Positions 1 through 9,639 of a stretch of 64,000 nt of DNA are shown here, in pieces (the first letter of the stretch is position 1; the number at the start of each line of letters is the position of its first letter). The notes under the pieces are model-generated. The model worked only from the letters and a program-made list of their open reading frames with translations, made no database searches and was not told where the DNA came from. Source of the DNA: Microbacterium hydrothermale. Lineage in GTDB: Bacteria > Actinomycetota > Actinomycetes > Actinomycetales > Microbacteriaceae. The translations under genes were made by a program, and so were the position numbers. The stretch spans positions 682,001-746,000 of the forward strand of contig NZ_STGM01000001.1 in NCBI RefSeq assembly GCF_004854025.1. The letters are read 5' to 3'.

Positions 1-564
1 GTCGCGCGTCTTGGCCATCGCGTTGCTCATGACGCGCACGATCAGCCCGTTGCGCAGCAGGGCCTCGCCGATCGGGCGCGGCAGTCTCGCCCCGGCCAGG
101 TAGTAGAACACCGCGAGCCGGGTCAGCACACCACGCGGCCCCTCCAGCGCGGGGGCGCCGATGGGATTGACGAGGATGAGCCTCGGCGTCTCGAGCCCCG
201 CCGCGACCGCCGCGGACGACACGATCGAGCCGAACGAGTGCCCGAGCACGACCGCACCCGGGGCGACGGCGTCGACGAAGTCGCGCAACCAGGCGGCGTA
301 GGTGTCGAGGTCGTGGCGCCGACCGGGCAGCGGCGCCGTCTCGCCGAAGCCCGGAAGATCGGGAGAGACGACCCGGATGCCGGGGAGGTAGGCCACCACG
401 GGATCGAGCCCGTGATGCTCGCCGCGGAACCCGTGCACGGCGACGATCGTCGTCGCGGCGTCGTCGTCTCCGTAGACCCAGTAGGCCGTGGTGCCGCCCA
501 GGACGTCGATCTCGCGGCGCGCGACGGCGATCTCGGCGAGGCGCTCGGCGTAGGGGTTGGGCAT
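1..564 (-). CDS. alpha/beta hydrolase (3' end outside window)
   Basis: The 188 visible residues are the N-terminal part of an alpha/beta-fold hydrolase; the C-terminus lies beyond position 1. The oxyanion-region HGFRG motif is at residues 44-48 and the nucleophile elbow GHSFG at 108-112, with Ser110 as the expected nucleophile. The catalytic Asp and His would be in the missing part. The ATG at 564 is chosen because a TAGACT hexamer (minus strand, 571-576) ends 6 nt upstream and there is no Shine-Dalgarno, so the mRNA is probably leaderless. It is divergent from the exonuclease at 801. The substrate cannot be told from the sequence. Confidence 0.85.
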   Translation of the reverse strand, partial: MPNPYAERLAEIAVARREIDVLGGTTAYWVYGDDDAATTIVAVHGFRGEHHGLDPVVAYLPGIRVVSPDLPGFGETAPLPGRRHDLDTYAAWLRDFVDAVAPGAVVLGHSFGSIVSSAAVAAGLETPRLILVNPIGAPALEGPRGVLTRLAVFYYLAGARLPRPIGEALLRNGLIVRVMSNAMAKTRD

Positions 565-649
565 GGGTCGAGTCTACGAGTGGGCTCCGACATCGCCGGC
601 TCCTCGCCGCCGGGGCGGCCCCCTGGTCCGTATCGCCCGGTCCGGCCAC

Positions 650-745
650 CGGGTTGGCCGCCCGGGGTTGCCGCCGGCGTTGGCCGCCGGAGTTGGTCAC
701 CCAGGCCGACCGCCCGGGGTTGGCCGCCCGAGCCGGCCGTGCACC
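650..745. repeat. degenerate GTTGGCCGCC-type repeats in a divergent spacer
   Basis: The 236-bp spacer between the hydrolase and exonuclease contains imperfect copies of a unit like GGGTTGGCCGCCCG. Copies are visible near 652, 665, 678 and 717. No open frame fits them and no function is apparent. Confidence 0.5.
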
Positions 746-800
746 CCCGTCTCTGCGCGCCTGGTCGGCGATGTCGGACGCCCGTTCTACCGTGGGGCGC

Positions 801-1535
801 ATGACCACGTGGCAGGCCGAGCCGCTCCCCCTCTTCCAGACGCCCGAGTGGGCGCGCCTGATCGGCGTCTTCGATCTCGAGACGACGGGTGTCGACGTCG
901 AGAACGATCGCATCGTGACGGCGCACGTGGGAGTGCTCGACGCCGACGGCCACGTCGTCGACGCGCGCGACTGGTTGGCCGACCCCGGAGTCGAGATCCC
1001 CGCCGGCGCCGCGGCGATCCACGGCATCTCCACCGAGCGCGCCCGTGCCGACGGCGCGCCGGCTCCCCGCGTGGTGGCCGAGGTCGTCGAGGCTCTCTCG
1101 GCGCTCTTCGCCGCCGGCATCCCGGTCGTGGCGTACAACGCGCCCTTCGACTTCTCGATGCTCAAGAACGAGGCCGTGCGGCACGGGGTGGCGCCCATCC
1201 ACGCCCCGTCGCCGGTGATCGATCCCCTCGTGGTCGACAAGACCTTCGACCGCTACCGTCGCGGCAAGCGCACGCTGTCGGTGGTGGCCGAGCATTACGC
1301 CGTGCCCCTCGACGCCGCTCACGAAGCCTCCGCCGACGCGGTCGCCGCGGGACGTCTGGCCCTGGCCCTCGCCGAGAAGTTCGGACCCTGGATGCCACCG
1401 ACCCTCGACGAACTGCACACGCGCCAGATCGCGTGGGCCCGGGCGCAGGCCGCGAGCCTGACCGAGTACTTCGTGAAGATCGGGCGGTTGGATGCCGCGG
1501 CACCCCCGCTCGACGGAGCGTGGCCGATCCGCTGA
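801..1535 (+). CDS. DEDDh-type 3'-5' exonuclease (DnaQ/epsilon-like)
   Basis: A 244-aa protein with the DnaQ exonuclease fold. Exo I DLETTG supplies Asp25 and Glu27. Exo II YNAPFDFSML supplies Asp117. Exo III HEASAD supplies His174 and Asp179. These are all four metal and catalytic carboxylates plus the His of the DEDDh class, so it should hydrolyse DNA or RNA 3' ends. It is a stand-alone exonuclease domain, not fused to a polymerase or UvrC domain. The frame is open further upstream, but ATG 801 has TACCGT at 788-793 with a 7-nt gap, which supports a leaderless start there. The role (proofreading, repair or RNA turnover) is not resolved. Confidence 0.85.
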   Translation: MTTWQAEPLPLFQTPEWARLIGVFDLETTGVDVENDRIVTAHVGVLDADGHVVDARDWLADPGVEIPAGAAAIHGISTERARADGAPAPRVVAEVVEALSALFAAGIPVVAYNAPFDFSMLKNEAVRHGVAPIHAPSPVIDPLVVDKTFDRYRRGKRTLSVVAEHYAVPLDAAHEASADAVAAGRLALALAEKFGPWMPPTLDELHTRQIAWARAQAASLTEYFVKIGRLDAAAPPLDGAWPIR

Positions 1536-1777
1536 GAGACGGAGCAGGATCGTCGACCGCGGTCGATCAGGGAGGACGCACGCGCACGGTCGTCACGAGC
1601 CGCCACCATCGGTGTTTCGAGGCTTCTCAGCGAGCGTGATCGCCTGCACGTCGGCCATCCCGCCGAGGCGTCCCCCGTCGCCGATCGATACGTCGCGCAC
1701 ATCGGCGATCCGATCGGGAGTCCCCCGTCATGCCGCCCCGCCCCGCCGATGTCGGAGGTCCCGGATACCGTTTCGAC

Positions 1778-3352
1778 ATGGACGCTGCCGCCCCTCTCAC
1801 TGACCGGCCGTCACCGGCGGTGCGGGCGTGCGACGGGGTCCCGTGGCCGGCTGATGAAGAGCTCGACGACGAAGCGGCGTGGGCGCGGCTGCTCGATCTC
1901 GGCGCCGCGGGCCACGCCGACGACCCATTCGCCGCCGCCGAGCACTTCGCCGACGATCCGGGCACCCCGTTCGACGGCGCGTCCGTCTCGGTATCCGATC
2001 TCGACGCGGTTCTCGGTCATCTCGAGCTGATCGCCGCCGAGCGGCGACGCCTCGCGGCCGAAGAGGGCCGCCTCATCGCGACCGTGCTGCGCGACGCCGC
2101 CGCCGATCCGACGCCGTGGGTAGGCCCCGACCCGACCCTCGACCCCGCGTGGGACGATTCGCGGGGCCGCACCCTCGGTGCGGTACGACGTGACCGCATC
2201 GATCTCGCCCAGCGCGCTGCGGCTGCCGAAATGGCGGTGCGTCTGCGCCTCTCGGAGCAGACGATCCGCACGCGCGCTGCGCATGCCGAGGTGTTGCAGG
2301 AGCGCTGCCCGCGCCTGTGGGCCGAGTTCGCCAACGGGAACACGTCCGATCGCCATGCCGTCGAGGTGGCTCGGCTCGCGACCACGCTGCCACACGACGA
2401 CACGGCTTGGAGCGCGTTCGACGACGGCGTCACCGATACGGCGACCACCCTGACACCCACGAAGTTCGCCATCGCCGCGCGTGCGCTCCGCGAGCGCGTC
2501 CACGCCGAGTCGATCGACGCACGCCACCGCCGCGCCGCGCGTGATCGCGGAGTGTGGATGACGCCCGAACTCGATGGGATGGCGTCGCTCAACGCCCTCC
2601 TGCCGGCCGAGAGAGCGCGCAGCATCCTGGCTCGCCTCGATCGTGCCGCTCGACACCTGCGCGCCGCACCCGACGAAGAGCGAACCCTTGCGCAGCTCCG
2701 CGCGGACGTGCTCGCCGACCTGGCGACCGCTCCCGCCCCCGGCGCGGCGATGACCGATGTCCCTCCCACTCCCGCCTCCCGCGGGGAGTCCGCGGGCGAT
2801 CCGTCATCACCCCCCGCGCAACCGCGCGAGGCCGCCCGCCGCGACGAGCCCGCGCCCGCGGCAGCGCGCACGAGCCCCTCCGCTCCCACGGTCGTCGTCA
2901 CCATCCCGGTGCTCACACTGCTCGGCGCTGGGCACGACCCCGCGACGCTCGAGGGTTACGGCCCGATCGACCTCGACACCGCGCGCCGCCTCGCCGGTGA
3001 GGCCAGGTCCTGGATCCGCTTGCTCACCCACCCCGTGACGGGCGCCCCGCTCGTCCTGGATCGCCAGACCTACCGCGTTCCTGCCGCCCTGCGCCGCTGG
3101 CTCGGCGTCACCTCGCCCACCTGCATCTTCCCCGGTTGCAACCGCGTCGCCCGCGACTGCGACCTCGACCACCTCACCGCCTGGGCCGACGGCGGCGCCA
3201 CGAACGCCGACAACCTCGCGCCGGAGTGCCGACATCACCACCGCCTCCGACACGAGACCGGGTGGACCCCCGCGGTCGACCCCGTGACCGGCGACGTGCG
3301 ATGGACGTCTCCGCTCGGGAGCACCTACGACACCGATCCGCCCCCGTTCTGA
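1778..3352 (+). CDS. DUF222/13E12-type protein with C-terminal HNH endonuclease domain
   Basis: A 524-aa protein of the DUF222 family that is multicopy in actinobacteria. A long helical DUF222 region is followed by an acidic/proline-rich linker. The C-terminal HNH module has CIFPGC, then CDLDHLTAWADGG, then an ECRHHH segment, which gives the usual paired Cys ligands and the HNH His residues. Such proteins are predicted nucleases, often tied to mobile elements, but no mobile-element partner is visible here. ATG 1778 is preferred over an in-frame ATG at 1730 because TACCGT at 1766-1771 lies 6 nt upstream. Function beyond the nuclease prediction is unknown. Confidence 0.8.
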   Translation: MDAAAPLTDRPSPAVRACDGVPWPADEELDDEAAWARLLDLGAAGHADDPFAAAEHFADDPGTPFDGASVSVSDLDAVLGHLELIAAERRRLAAEEGRLIATVLRDAAADPTPWVGPDPTLDPAWDDSRGRTLGAVRRDRIDLAQRAAAAEMAVRLRLSEQTIRTRAAHAEVLQERCPRLWAEFANGNTSDRHAVEVARLATTLPHDDTAWSAFDDGVTDTATTLTPTKFAIAARALRERVHAESIDARHRRAARDRGVWMTPELDGMASLNALLPAERARSILARLDRAARHLRAAPDEERTLAQLRADVLADLATAPAPGAAMTDVPPTPASRGESAGDPSSPPAQPREAARRDEPAPAAARTSPSAPTVVVTIPVLTLLGAGHDPATLEGYGPIDLDTARRLAGEARSWIRLLTHPVTGAPLVLDRQTYRVPAALRRWLGVTSPTCIFPGCNRVARDCDLDHLTAWADGGATNADNLAPECRHHHRLRHETGWTPAVDPVTGDVRWTSPLGSTYDTDPPPF

Positions 3353-3424
3353 TCGCGCGGCGGTGCCCCACCGCTCGCAACGCAACCCGACCACCCGCAA
3401 CGCCCCACCCGCCGCAGCGCTGCC

Positions 3425-3530
3425 CCCGAGCCACGAGCCGCTGCCCACGAGCCGCTGCCCGCGACCCACGAGCCACGACTCACGAGCCACGAGCCACGAG
3501 CCGCGAGCCGCGAGCCGCGAGCCGCGGCGA
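3425..3530. repeat. heptameric CACGAGC/CGCGAGC tandem repeat
   Basis: The spacer between the HNH gene and the amidohydrolase carries a period-7 array, CACGAGC grading into CGCGAGC. It is most regular at 3481-3528, with looser copies back to about 3428. A similar CACGAGCC word recurs in the spacer near 44.7 kb. Confidence 0.8.
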
Positions 3531-3573
3531 AGCCTCGCCTCCCGCCCCTCGCCGCGGATGCCAAACTGAACCC

Positions 3574-4389
3574 GTGACCTGCCGCATCGCGACCGTGCAG
3601 ATGGAGGCCGTCCCGGGCGACGTCGATGCGAATGCCGCGCTCATCGCGCGCCTCGTCGACGACGCCGCGGCGGGGGGAGCCTCTCTCGTCCTCTTCCCCG
3701 AGGCCGCCGTCACGGGGTATGACGAGCGTGCTTTCGCCGAGCCACTACCCGCGCTCACCCCCGGCGGGTGGTGGACCGCCGTGCAGGATGCCGTCGACCG
3801 CACCGGTGTCACCGCCGTCGTCAACACCGCCATGCAGCGGGCGGGATGCCGTTTCCTCAGCGACGTGATCTTCGCCCCCGGCCGCGAACCGCTCGCCGCC
3901 TACGACAAGCAACACCTTCATGACAGCGAGCGCACCCTCTTCACCCCCGGCGACCACGGCGCATCGTTCGTCCTCGACGGCCTCCGCTTCGCGCTCTCCG
4001 TCTGCTACGACGCGAACTTCCCCGAGCACGCGGCCGCCGCGGTCGGAGCCGGGGCGGACGTCTACCTCAACAGCGGCGCGTACTTCCCCGGGGGCGGACA
4101 CCGTCGAGACCTCCACTACGCCGCTCGCGCTCTCGACAACGGCATGTACGTCGCGTTCAGCGGCCTCATCGGCGCGCCCCACGCGTTCATCGGCGGTTCA
4201 GCCGTCTTCGATCCCGTCGGCCGACGCATCGCCGCCGTCGGCGAAGGCGAACACCTGGCCTTCGCCGACCTGGACGCGGGGGTCATCGCCGAGACGCGCG
4301 AGCAGCAACGGATGTGGGCCGATCACCGCGACGGGCTCGGCCCCCACCGGCGCCTCGGGTCACTCGAGACGCCGGGCGCCGCGCGCTGA
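3574..4389 (+). CDS. carbon-nitrogen hydrolase (nitrilase superfamily amidase)
   Basis: A 271-aa cytosolic nitrilase-superfamily enzyme that should cleave a C-N bond of an amide or nitrile-like substrate. The catalytic triad is visible: Glu43 in FPEAAVTGY, Lys112 in YDKQHL and Cys144 in VCYDANFPE. The length is normal for the family. GTG 3574 is used because everything upstream in frame is low-complexity repeat; a CAAACT hexamer ends 6 nt before it. Its last 67 bp overlap the convergent hydrolase gene. The substrate is not predictable; family members include carbamoylputrescine, omega-amide and other amidases. Confidence 0.87.
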   Translation: MTCRIATVQMEAVPGDVDANAALIARLVDDAAAGGASLVLFPEAAVTGYDERAFAEPLPALTPGGWWTAVQDAVDRTGVTAVVNTAMQRAGCRFLSDVIFAPGREPLAAYDKQHLHDSERTLFTPGDHGASFVLDGLRFALSVCYDANFPEHAAAAVGAGADVYLNSGAYFPGGGHRRDLHYAARALDNGMYVAFSGLIGAPHAFIGGSAVFDPVGRRIAAVGEGEHLAFADLDAGVIAETREQQRMWADHRDGLGPHRRLGSLETPGAAR

Positions 4390-4952
4390 CCGGTACACGC
4401 CCCCGAAGTCCGAACGAGGTCCGCGAGAACCGCCTTCCCCCACTCCCACTCGCCCAGGCCACTCGCGGTGTTGAGGTGCCCGAACCCGCCGGCGTCACGG
4501 AAGGCGCTTCCCCATCCGGAAGCGAACCGTTCGGCCACCTCGATCGGGCAGTACGGATCGTCGGAACTGGCGACGACCACGCTCCGGCACGAAAGCGGTC
4601 GCACCTCGACGCCGACGAAGCTCGACGCAGCCGCGCGCGGGAAGGCCTCGCCGGCGGGGTCCGGAGGTGCAACGAGCAGCATCCCCGCCACCGCCGCACG
4701 GGCGGGCCGCGCCTCCCACTCGGCCGCCGCCCAGCAGCCGAGGCTGTGCGCCACCAGGATGACCTCATCGTCCGACGCCGCAAGACGGGTGACAGCTCGA
4801 TCCACGGCATCCACCCAATCCTCGAGCTCGGGCTCATCCCATGAGCGGGGCGCCATCCGCACGGCCTCGGCATCCCCTCGCCTCTCCCACCAGGTCTGCC
4901 AGTGCTGCTCCCCCGAGCCCCCGATGCCGGGAACGATGACCAATGCGACCAT
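4323..4952 (-). CDS. RBBP9/YdeN-type alpha/beta hydrolase
   Basis: A 209-aa serine hydrolase of the small RBBP9/YdeN family. The N-terminal PGIGGSGEQHWQTWW block is typical. The nucleophile Ser70 sits in HSLG, the acid is in the SSDDPYCP segment (about 131-132), and His159 in GFGHLN is the base. ATG 4952 is chosen because homology-like sequence begins there; upstream in-frame codons run into the regulator spacer. It is divergent from the Lrp-type regulator at 5075, which may control it. The physiological substrate is unknown. Confidence 0.82.
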   Translation of the reverse strand: MVALVIVPGIGGSGEQHWQTWWERRGDAEAVRMAPRSWDEPELEDWVDAVDRAVTRLAASDDEVILVAHSLGCWAAAEWEARPARAAVAGMLLVAPPDPAGEAFPRAAASSFVGVEVRPLSCRSVVVASSDDPYCPIEVAERFASGWGSAFRDAGGFGHLNTASGLGEWEWGKAVLADLVRTSGACTGQRAAPGVSSDPRRRWGPSPSR

Positions 4953-4967
4953 CGATGACCACCCCCT

Positions 4968-5059
4968 CACTTGTGCACCGCGCGAAATCGCGGCATCCCT
5001 CCCGAGAGAATGGAGGATGCACTCGCCAGATGCATCGAGCGCAAGCGATGTACAAGTGA
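4968..5059. promoter_or_regulatory. inverted repeat TCACTTGTGCA...TGTACAAGTGA (candidate Lrp operator)
   Basis: Two 11-bp arms, TCACTTGTGCA at 4968-4978 and TGTACAAGTGA at 5049-5059, are reverse complements at 10 of 11 positions. They lie 70 bp apart in the spacer between the divergent hydrolase and Lrp-type genes. Lrp-family proteins often autoregulate and bind paired sites around the DNA octamer, so this is a plausible operator. It is inferred, not shown. Confidence 0.5.
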
Positions 5060-5074
5060 TCGGAGCCGAACACG

Positions 5075-5524
5075 ATGGAATCACTCGACGCGATCGATCG
5101 CCGCATCCTCGAACTGCTGCAGGATGACGGTCGGCTGACCGGGGCCGAGGTGGGGCGGCGGGTCGGACTCTCGCAACCTGCCGCGAGCGCCCGCATCCTG
5201 CGGCTCGAACGCGCGGGTGTGATCGCCGGATACCGCGCGGTCATCGATCCCGCCGCCGTGGGGCTCGTCATCCACGCCGTCATCAGACTGCGCACCACCC
5301 ACGCCCAGCTCGGCCCCGCCCGCGAGCTCGCCGAGCGCCTGCCGGAGGTCACGTCGATGGTCCGGGTCACCGGGGAGGACTGTCTCCTTTTCGACGTCAA
5401 TTGCCCCGACGCCGCGCAGCTGGAGAGGGTGGTCGATACCCTGGCACGCTTCGGCCCCGTGACGACGTCCCTCGTCCTCAGTACCTACCCGCCGAAGCCG
5501 CTGCTGCCTCCGCGGAGCGCGTGA
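5075..5524 (+). CDS. Lrp/AsnC-family transcriptional regulator
   Basis: A 149-aa protein with the two-domain Lrp/AsnC plan. The N-terminal winged HTH starts DAIDRRILELLQDDGR, has its recognition helix around GLSQPAASARILRLERAG, and continues into GYRAVIDPAAVGL. The C-terminal RAM ligand-binding domain includes the VTGEDCLLFDV stretch. Length and order are normal. It is a cytosolic DNA-binding protein that typically responds to amino acids. Its neighbour across the divergent spacer is the RBBP9-like hydrolase. The effector is not predictable. Confidence 0.9.
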   Translation: MESLDAIDRRILELLQDDGRLTGAEVGRRVGLSQPAASARILRLERAGVIAGYRAVIDPAAVGLVIHAVIRLRTTHAQLGPARELAERLPEVTSMVRVTGEDCLLFDVNCPDAAQLERVVDTLARFGPVTTSLVLSTYPPKPLLPPRSA

Positions 5525-5553
5525 TCGGCAGGCTTCGCATCCTCGACGAAAAG

Positions 5554-5592
5554 ACGAGAGCCCCCCGTCCCGAAGGGCGAGGGGCTCTCGAA
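5554..5592. terminator. bidirectional hairpin terminator between the Lrp-type gene and rpmE2
   Basis: GAGAGCCCC (5556-5564) pairs with GGGGCTCTC (5581-5589) around a GC-rich inner loop. The convergent genes stop on either side, so it can serve both. Confidence 0.75.
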
Positions 5593-5608
5593 GCGGAACC
5601 GCTGCGGA

Positions 5609-5860
5609 TCAACGACCGCCGAAGTTCTTGAAGCGCTGGTTGAACTTCTCGACGCGGCCGGCCGAGTCCATGATGCGCTGCTTACCCGTGTAGAAGGGGT
5701 GCGAGGCGGACGAGATCTCCACGTCGATGACGGGGTACTCCACGCCGTCGAGCTCGATCGTCTTGTCGCTCGAGACGGTCGAACGGGTGAGGAAGGTGTC
5801 GCCCGAACCGAGGTCGCGGAACACGACGGCCTTGTACGTGGGGTGGATGTCAGTCTGCAT
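5609..5860 (-). CDS. rpmE2: 50S ribosomal protein L31 type B
   Basis: An 83-aa L31 of the type B (zinc-free) class, beginning [16 protein letters not shown] and ending [11 protein letters not shown]. It has no Cys residues, so it lacks the CXXC zinc ligands of type A L31. It sits at the central protuberance of the 50S subunit. An AAGGA ribosome-binding site precedes the ATG. Type B paralogues are often zinc-regulated in actinobacteria, but I do not see a clear AT-rich Zur palindrome in the upstream spacer. That spacer instead carries a long hexanucleotide array. Confidence 0.95.
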   Translation of the reverse strand: MQTDIHPTYKAVVFRDLGSGDTFLTRSTVSSDKTIELDGVEYPVIDVEISSASHPFYTGKQRIMDSAGRVEKFNQRFKNFGGR

Positions 5861-5954
5861 GGGAGGTCCTTTGAGAAGTGGTGCCCTGGATTCTGCCAGG
5901 ACGTCAAAGTCTGCGGCGCCGGAGGCACCAACGGAAGAGTCTACCAGGCTCGAG

Positions 5955-6038
5955 CCGAAGCCGAAGCCGAAGCCGAAGCCGAAGCCGAAGCCGAAGCCGA
6001 AGCCGAAGCCGAAGCCAGAGCCAGAGCCAGAGCCAGAG
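5955..6038. repeat. hexanucleotide microsatellite (CCGAAG)10(CCAGAG)4
   Basis: Ten perfect CCGAAG units (5955-6014) are followed by four perfect CCAGAG units (6015-6038). The array lies between the stop of the ABC ATPase and the start of rpmE2, both on the minus strand. It is about 95 bp upstream of the rpmE2 start codon. A period of 6 would not shift a frame if it were translated, but no gene fits it. Confidence 0.95.
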
Positions 6039-6110
6039 CCAAACCTCGAGGCGTCACCCCGAACGGCTCACCCCCGACCCGACGTGGGCGGAACAACCCG
6101 CCCCCTCGGC

Positions 6111-6893
6111 TCAGACCGCGCGAGCGGCGTACCGCCCCGCCTCCTGCGTGAGGGTGATGTCGAGCCCGAAGGTGGCCGAGAGGTTCTCGGCCGTGAGCGC
6201 CTCGCTCAGGGGTCCGGATGCCACGACCTCGCCGTCCCGCAGCAGCAGCACGTGCGTGAACCCGACGGGGATCTCCTCGACGTGGTGCGTCACCATCACC
6301 ATCGCGGGGGTCGTCGGCGCCTGCGCGTAACCCGACAGCAGCGACAACAGCTCCTCGCGGGCTCCGAGGTCGAGGCTCGCCGTCGGCTCGTCGAGGAGCA
6401 GCAGCTCGGGGTCGGTCATCACGGCGCGGGCGATCTGCACCCGCTTCTGCTCGCCGTCGCTGAGCGTGCCGAACGTGCGGTCGGCGAGGTGGTCGAGCTT
6501 CCACTCGGCCAGCACCCGCAGCGCGCGGCGCTCGTCGATGTCGTCGTAGTCCTCGCGCCAGCGCCCGACCACCGAGTAGGCGGCCGTCAGGACGACGTCG
6601 AGCACGGTCTCCTCCGGCGGCACACGACGAGCCATCGCCGACGACGCGAACCCGATGCGCGGACGCAGTTCGAACACGTCCGTGCGTCCCAGCCGCTCGC
6701 CGAGGATCGTCACCGCCCCGGACGTGGGGTGCAGCAGGGTGTCGGCGAGCTGCAGCACGGTGGTCTTGCCGGCACCGTTCGGGCCGAGCACCACCCACCG
6801 CTCGTCGTCCGACACCGTCCAGTCGAGGTGGGACACGATGTCCCGCGCGTTCCGGCGGACGACGACGTCGGAGAACTCGAGCACCTGAGGCAT
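6111..6893 (-). CDS. ABC transporter ATP-binding protein
   Basis: A 260-aa single ABC ATPase domain. The Walker A GPNGAGKTT is at residues 37-45, the signature LSDGE at 144-148, Walker B LLLLDEP at 164-170, and an H-loop His lies in VTHHVEE. No permease or binding protein is adjacent, and the protein resembles ModF/YlmA-type orphan ATPases. ATG 6893 has TAGGCT (minus strand, 6900-6905) 6 nt upstream, so it is probably leaderless. The substrate is unknown. Confidence 0.87.
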   Translation of the reverse strand: MPQVLEFSDVVVRRNARDIVSHLDWTVSDDERWVVLGPNGAGKTTVLQLADTLLHPTSGAVTILGERLGRTDVFELRPRIGFASSAMARRVPPEETVLDVVLTAAYSVVGRWREDYDDIDERRALRVLAEWKLDHLADRTFGTLSDGEQKRVQIARAVMTDPELLLLDEPTASLDLGAREELLSLLSGYAQAPTTPAMVMVTHHVEEIPVGFTHVLLLRDGEVVASGPLSEALTAENLSATFGLDITLTQEAGRYAARAV

Positions 6894-7054
6894 GTGGCTA
6901 GCCTAACGGGCGCGGCGGTTCGACCCGGATGCCACACGGCCCGCCCCCAGGGCTGTCGCGGCGTTCCTGCTCTCTCGGCGCGAAGTCTCCACGGGCCGCG
7001 ATACCGGCGTCCCCGCGACCTCGACGCGAAACCCGCGCCGCCCGCCCGGAGCTG

Positions 7055-8251
7055 CTACCGCGCCGCCCCCGCGACCTCGGCGTACAGCGCCGACGTCTCC
7101 TGCGCGATCGCGCTCCAGCTGAACGCGTCGACGGCGCGCTGACGCCCGGCCTCGCCGTACGCGCGAGCCGTCTCGGCATCCGTCACGACCTCCGTGAGCA
7201 CGCGGGCGAGATCGTCGACGAAACGGTCGGGATCCACGGGCGTCCCGGTGCCGTCCTGCACCTGCTCGATCGGCACGAGCCGCCCCGTCACGCCGTCGAC
7301 GACGACCTCGGGGATGCCCCCGGTCGCGGTGCCGACGACCGCCGCGCCACAGGCCATCGCCTCGAGGTTCACGATCCCGAGAGGCTCGTACACCGAGGGG
7401 CACACGAACGTCGTCGCGGCGGTCAGGATCGCGCACAGCTCGTCGCGCGGAAGCAGTCGCTCGATCCACACGACGCCGTCCCGGGTGGCCTGGAGCCCCC
7501 GCACGAGCTCCTGCACCTCCGCCATGATCTGGGGCGTGTCGGGCGCACCGGCGCACAGGATCAGCTGCACCTCGGGCGGCAGCTGCTCCGCCGCGCGCAG
7601 CAGGTACGGCAGCCCCTTCTGCCGCGTGATGCGTCCGACGAACACGACCGACGGCCGCGCGGGATCGATGCCCTGCGCGCGCAGGAACGCTTCATCCGAC
7701 ACCGGATGCCACGACCCGGTGTCGATGCCGTTGTAGATCACGCGCACCTTCGCGGGATCCAGCGACGGGTAGCTGCGCAGGATGTCCTGACGCATGCCCT
7801 CGCTCACCGCGACGACGGCCGCGGCTCCCTCGTAGGCCGTCTTCTCGATGAAGCTCGACACCGCGTAGCCGCCGCCGAGCTGCTCGGCCTTCCAGGGCCG
7901 CAGCGGCTCCAGGCTGTGCGCGGTGACGATGTGCGGGATGCCGTGGAGGAGGGATGCCAGGTGCCCGGCGAAGTTCGCGTACCAGGTGTGGGAGTGCACG
8001 ACGTCGGCGCCCGCGACGTCGGAGACGATCTCGAGGTCGGTGCCGAGCGTCTGGATCGCACCGTTGGCGGAGCCCAGTTCGACGGGCACGCCGTACGACG
8101 TGGTGTCCGCCTCGTCGCGCTGCGCACCGAACGCGCGCACCTGCACCTCGGTGCCCTCGGCCCGCAGCGCCTTGACGAGTTCGGTGGCGTGGACTCCGGC
8201 TCCCCCGTAGATCTCCGGCGGGTACTCCTTGGTCACGATGTCGACGCGCAT
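7055..8251 (-). CDS. glgA: GT4-type glycogen synthase (actinobacterial GlgA/GlgM)
   Basis: A 398-aa GT4 glycosyltransferase with the N-terminal KEYPPEIYGGAGVHATELV loop of the actinobacterial glycogen synthase family. It also has a nucleotide-binding FVGRITRQKG motif and the C-terminal VYEPLGIVNLEAMACG donor-site motif with its two Glu residues. Members use ADP-glucose to extend alpha-1,4-glucan or to make maltose-1-phosphate (GlgM). The divergent neighbour glgC makes ADP-glucose, which supports the assignment. ATG 8251 has TACCGT (minus strand, 8259-8264) 7 nt upstream. No glgE, glgB or glgP is in the window. Confidence 0.9.
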   Translation of the reverse strand: MRVDIVTKEYPPEIYGGAGVHATELVKALRAEGTEVQVRAFGAQRDEADTTSYGVPVELGSANGAIQTLGTDLEIVSDVAGADVVHSHTWYANFAGHLASLLHGIPHIVTAHSLEPLRPWKAEQLGGGYAVSSFIEKTAYEGAAAVVAVSEGMRQDILRSYPSLDPAKVRVIYNGIDTGSWHPVSDEAFLRAQGIDPARPSVVFVGRITRQKGLPYLLRAAEQLPPEVQLILCAGAPDTPQIMAEVQELVRGLQATRDGVVWIERLLPRDELCAILTAATTFVCPSVYEPLGIVNLEAMACGAAVVGTATGGIPEVVVDGVTGRLVPIEQVQDGTGTPVDPDRFVDDLARVLTEVVTDAETARAYGEAGRQRAVDAFSWSAIAQETSALYAEVAGAAR

Positions 8252-8327
8252 GAGACGAACGGTAGTACAGCGAAGGGCGCGCCGACGACGTGTTTCCGCA
8301 TCCCCCTCGGACCCCTAGGGTGGTGCC

Positions 8328-9572
<1,245 letters not shown>

Positions 9573-9594
9573 ACGGACGATTCCGCCGACGCCA

Positions 9595-9625
9595 CGGGGC
9601 GGTGACCGACATGGTCACCGCCCCG
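9595..9625. terminator. bidirectional terminator between glgC and luxS
   Basis: A perfect 13-bp stem, CGGGGCGGTGACC (9595-9607) with GGTCACCGCCCCG (9613-9625), has a 5-nt loop. It lies between the convergent glgC and luxS stops. Confidence 0.85.
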
Positions 9626-9639
9626 TTCGGCATCCGGGA

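Noticed and set aside
1778..3352. HNH protein as a mobile element or intron endonuclease
   Set aside because: No integrase, transposase, inverted repeats or intron structure surround it. DUF222/HNH proteins are dispersed chromosomal genes in this family.
5698..6151. Open frame translating the hexamer array as Glu-Ala and Arg-Ala repeats
   Set aside because: It runs antisense to rpmE2 and exists only because a period-6 repeat cannot contain a stop in that frame. It has no start context and no similarity.
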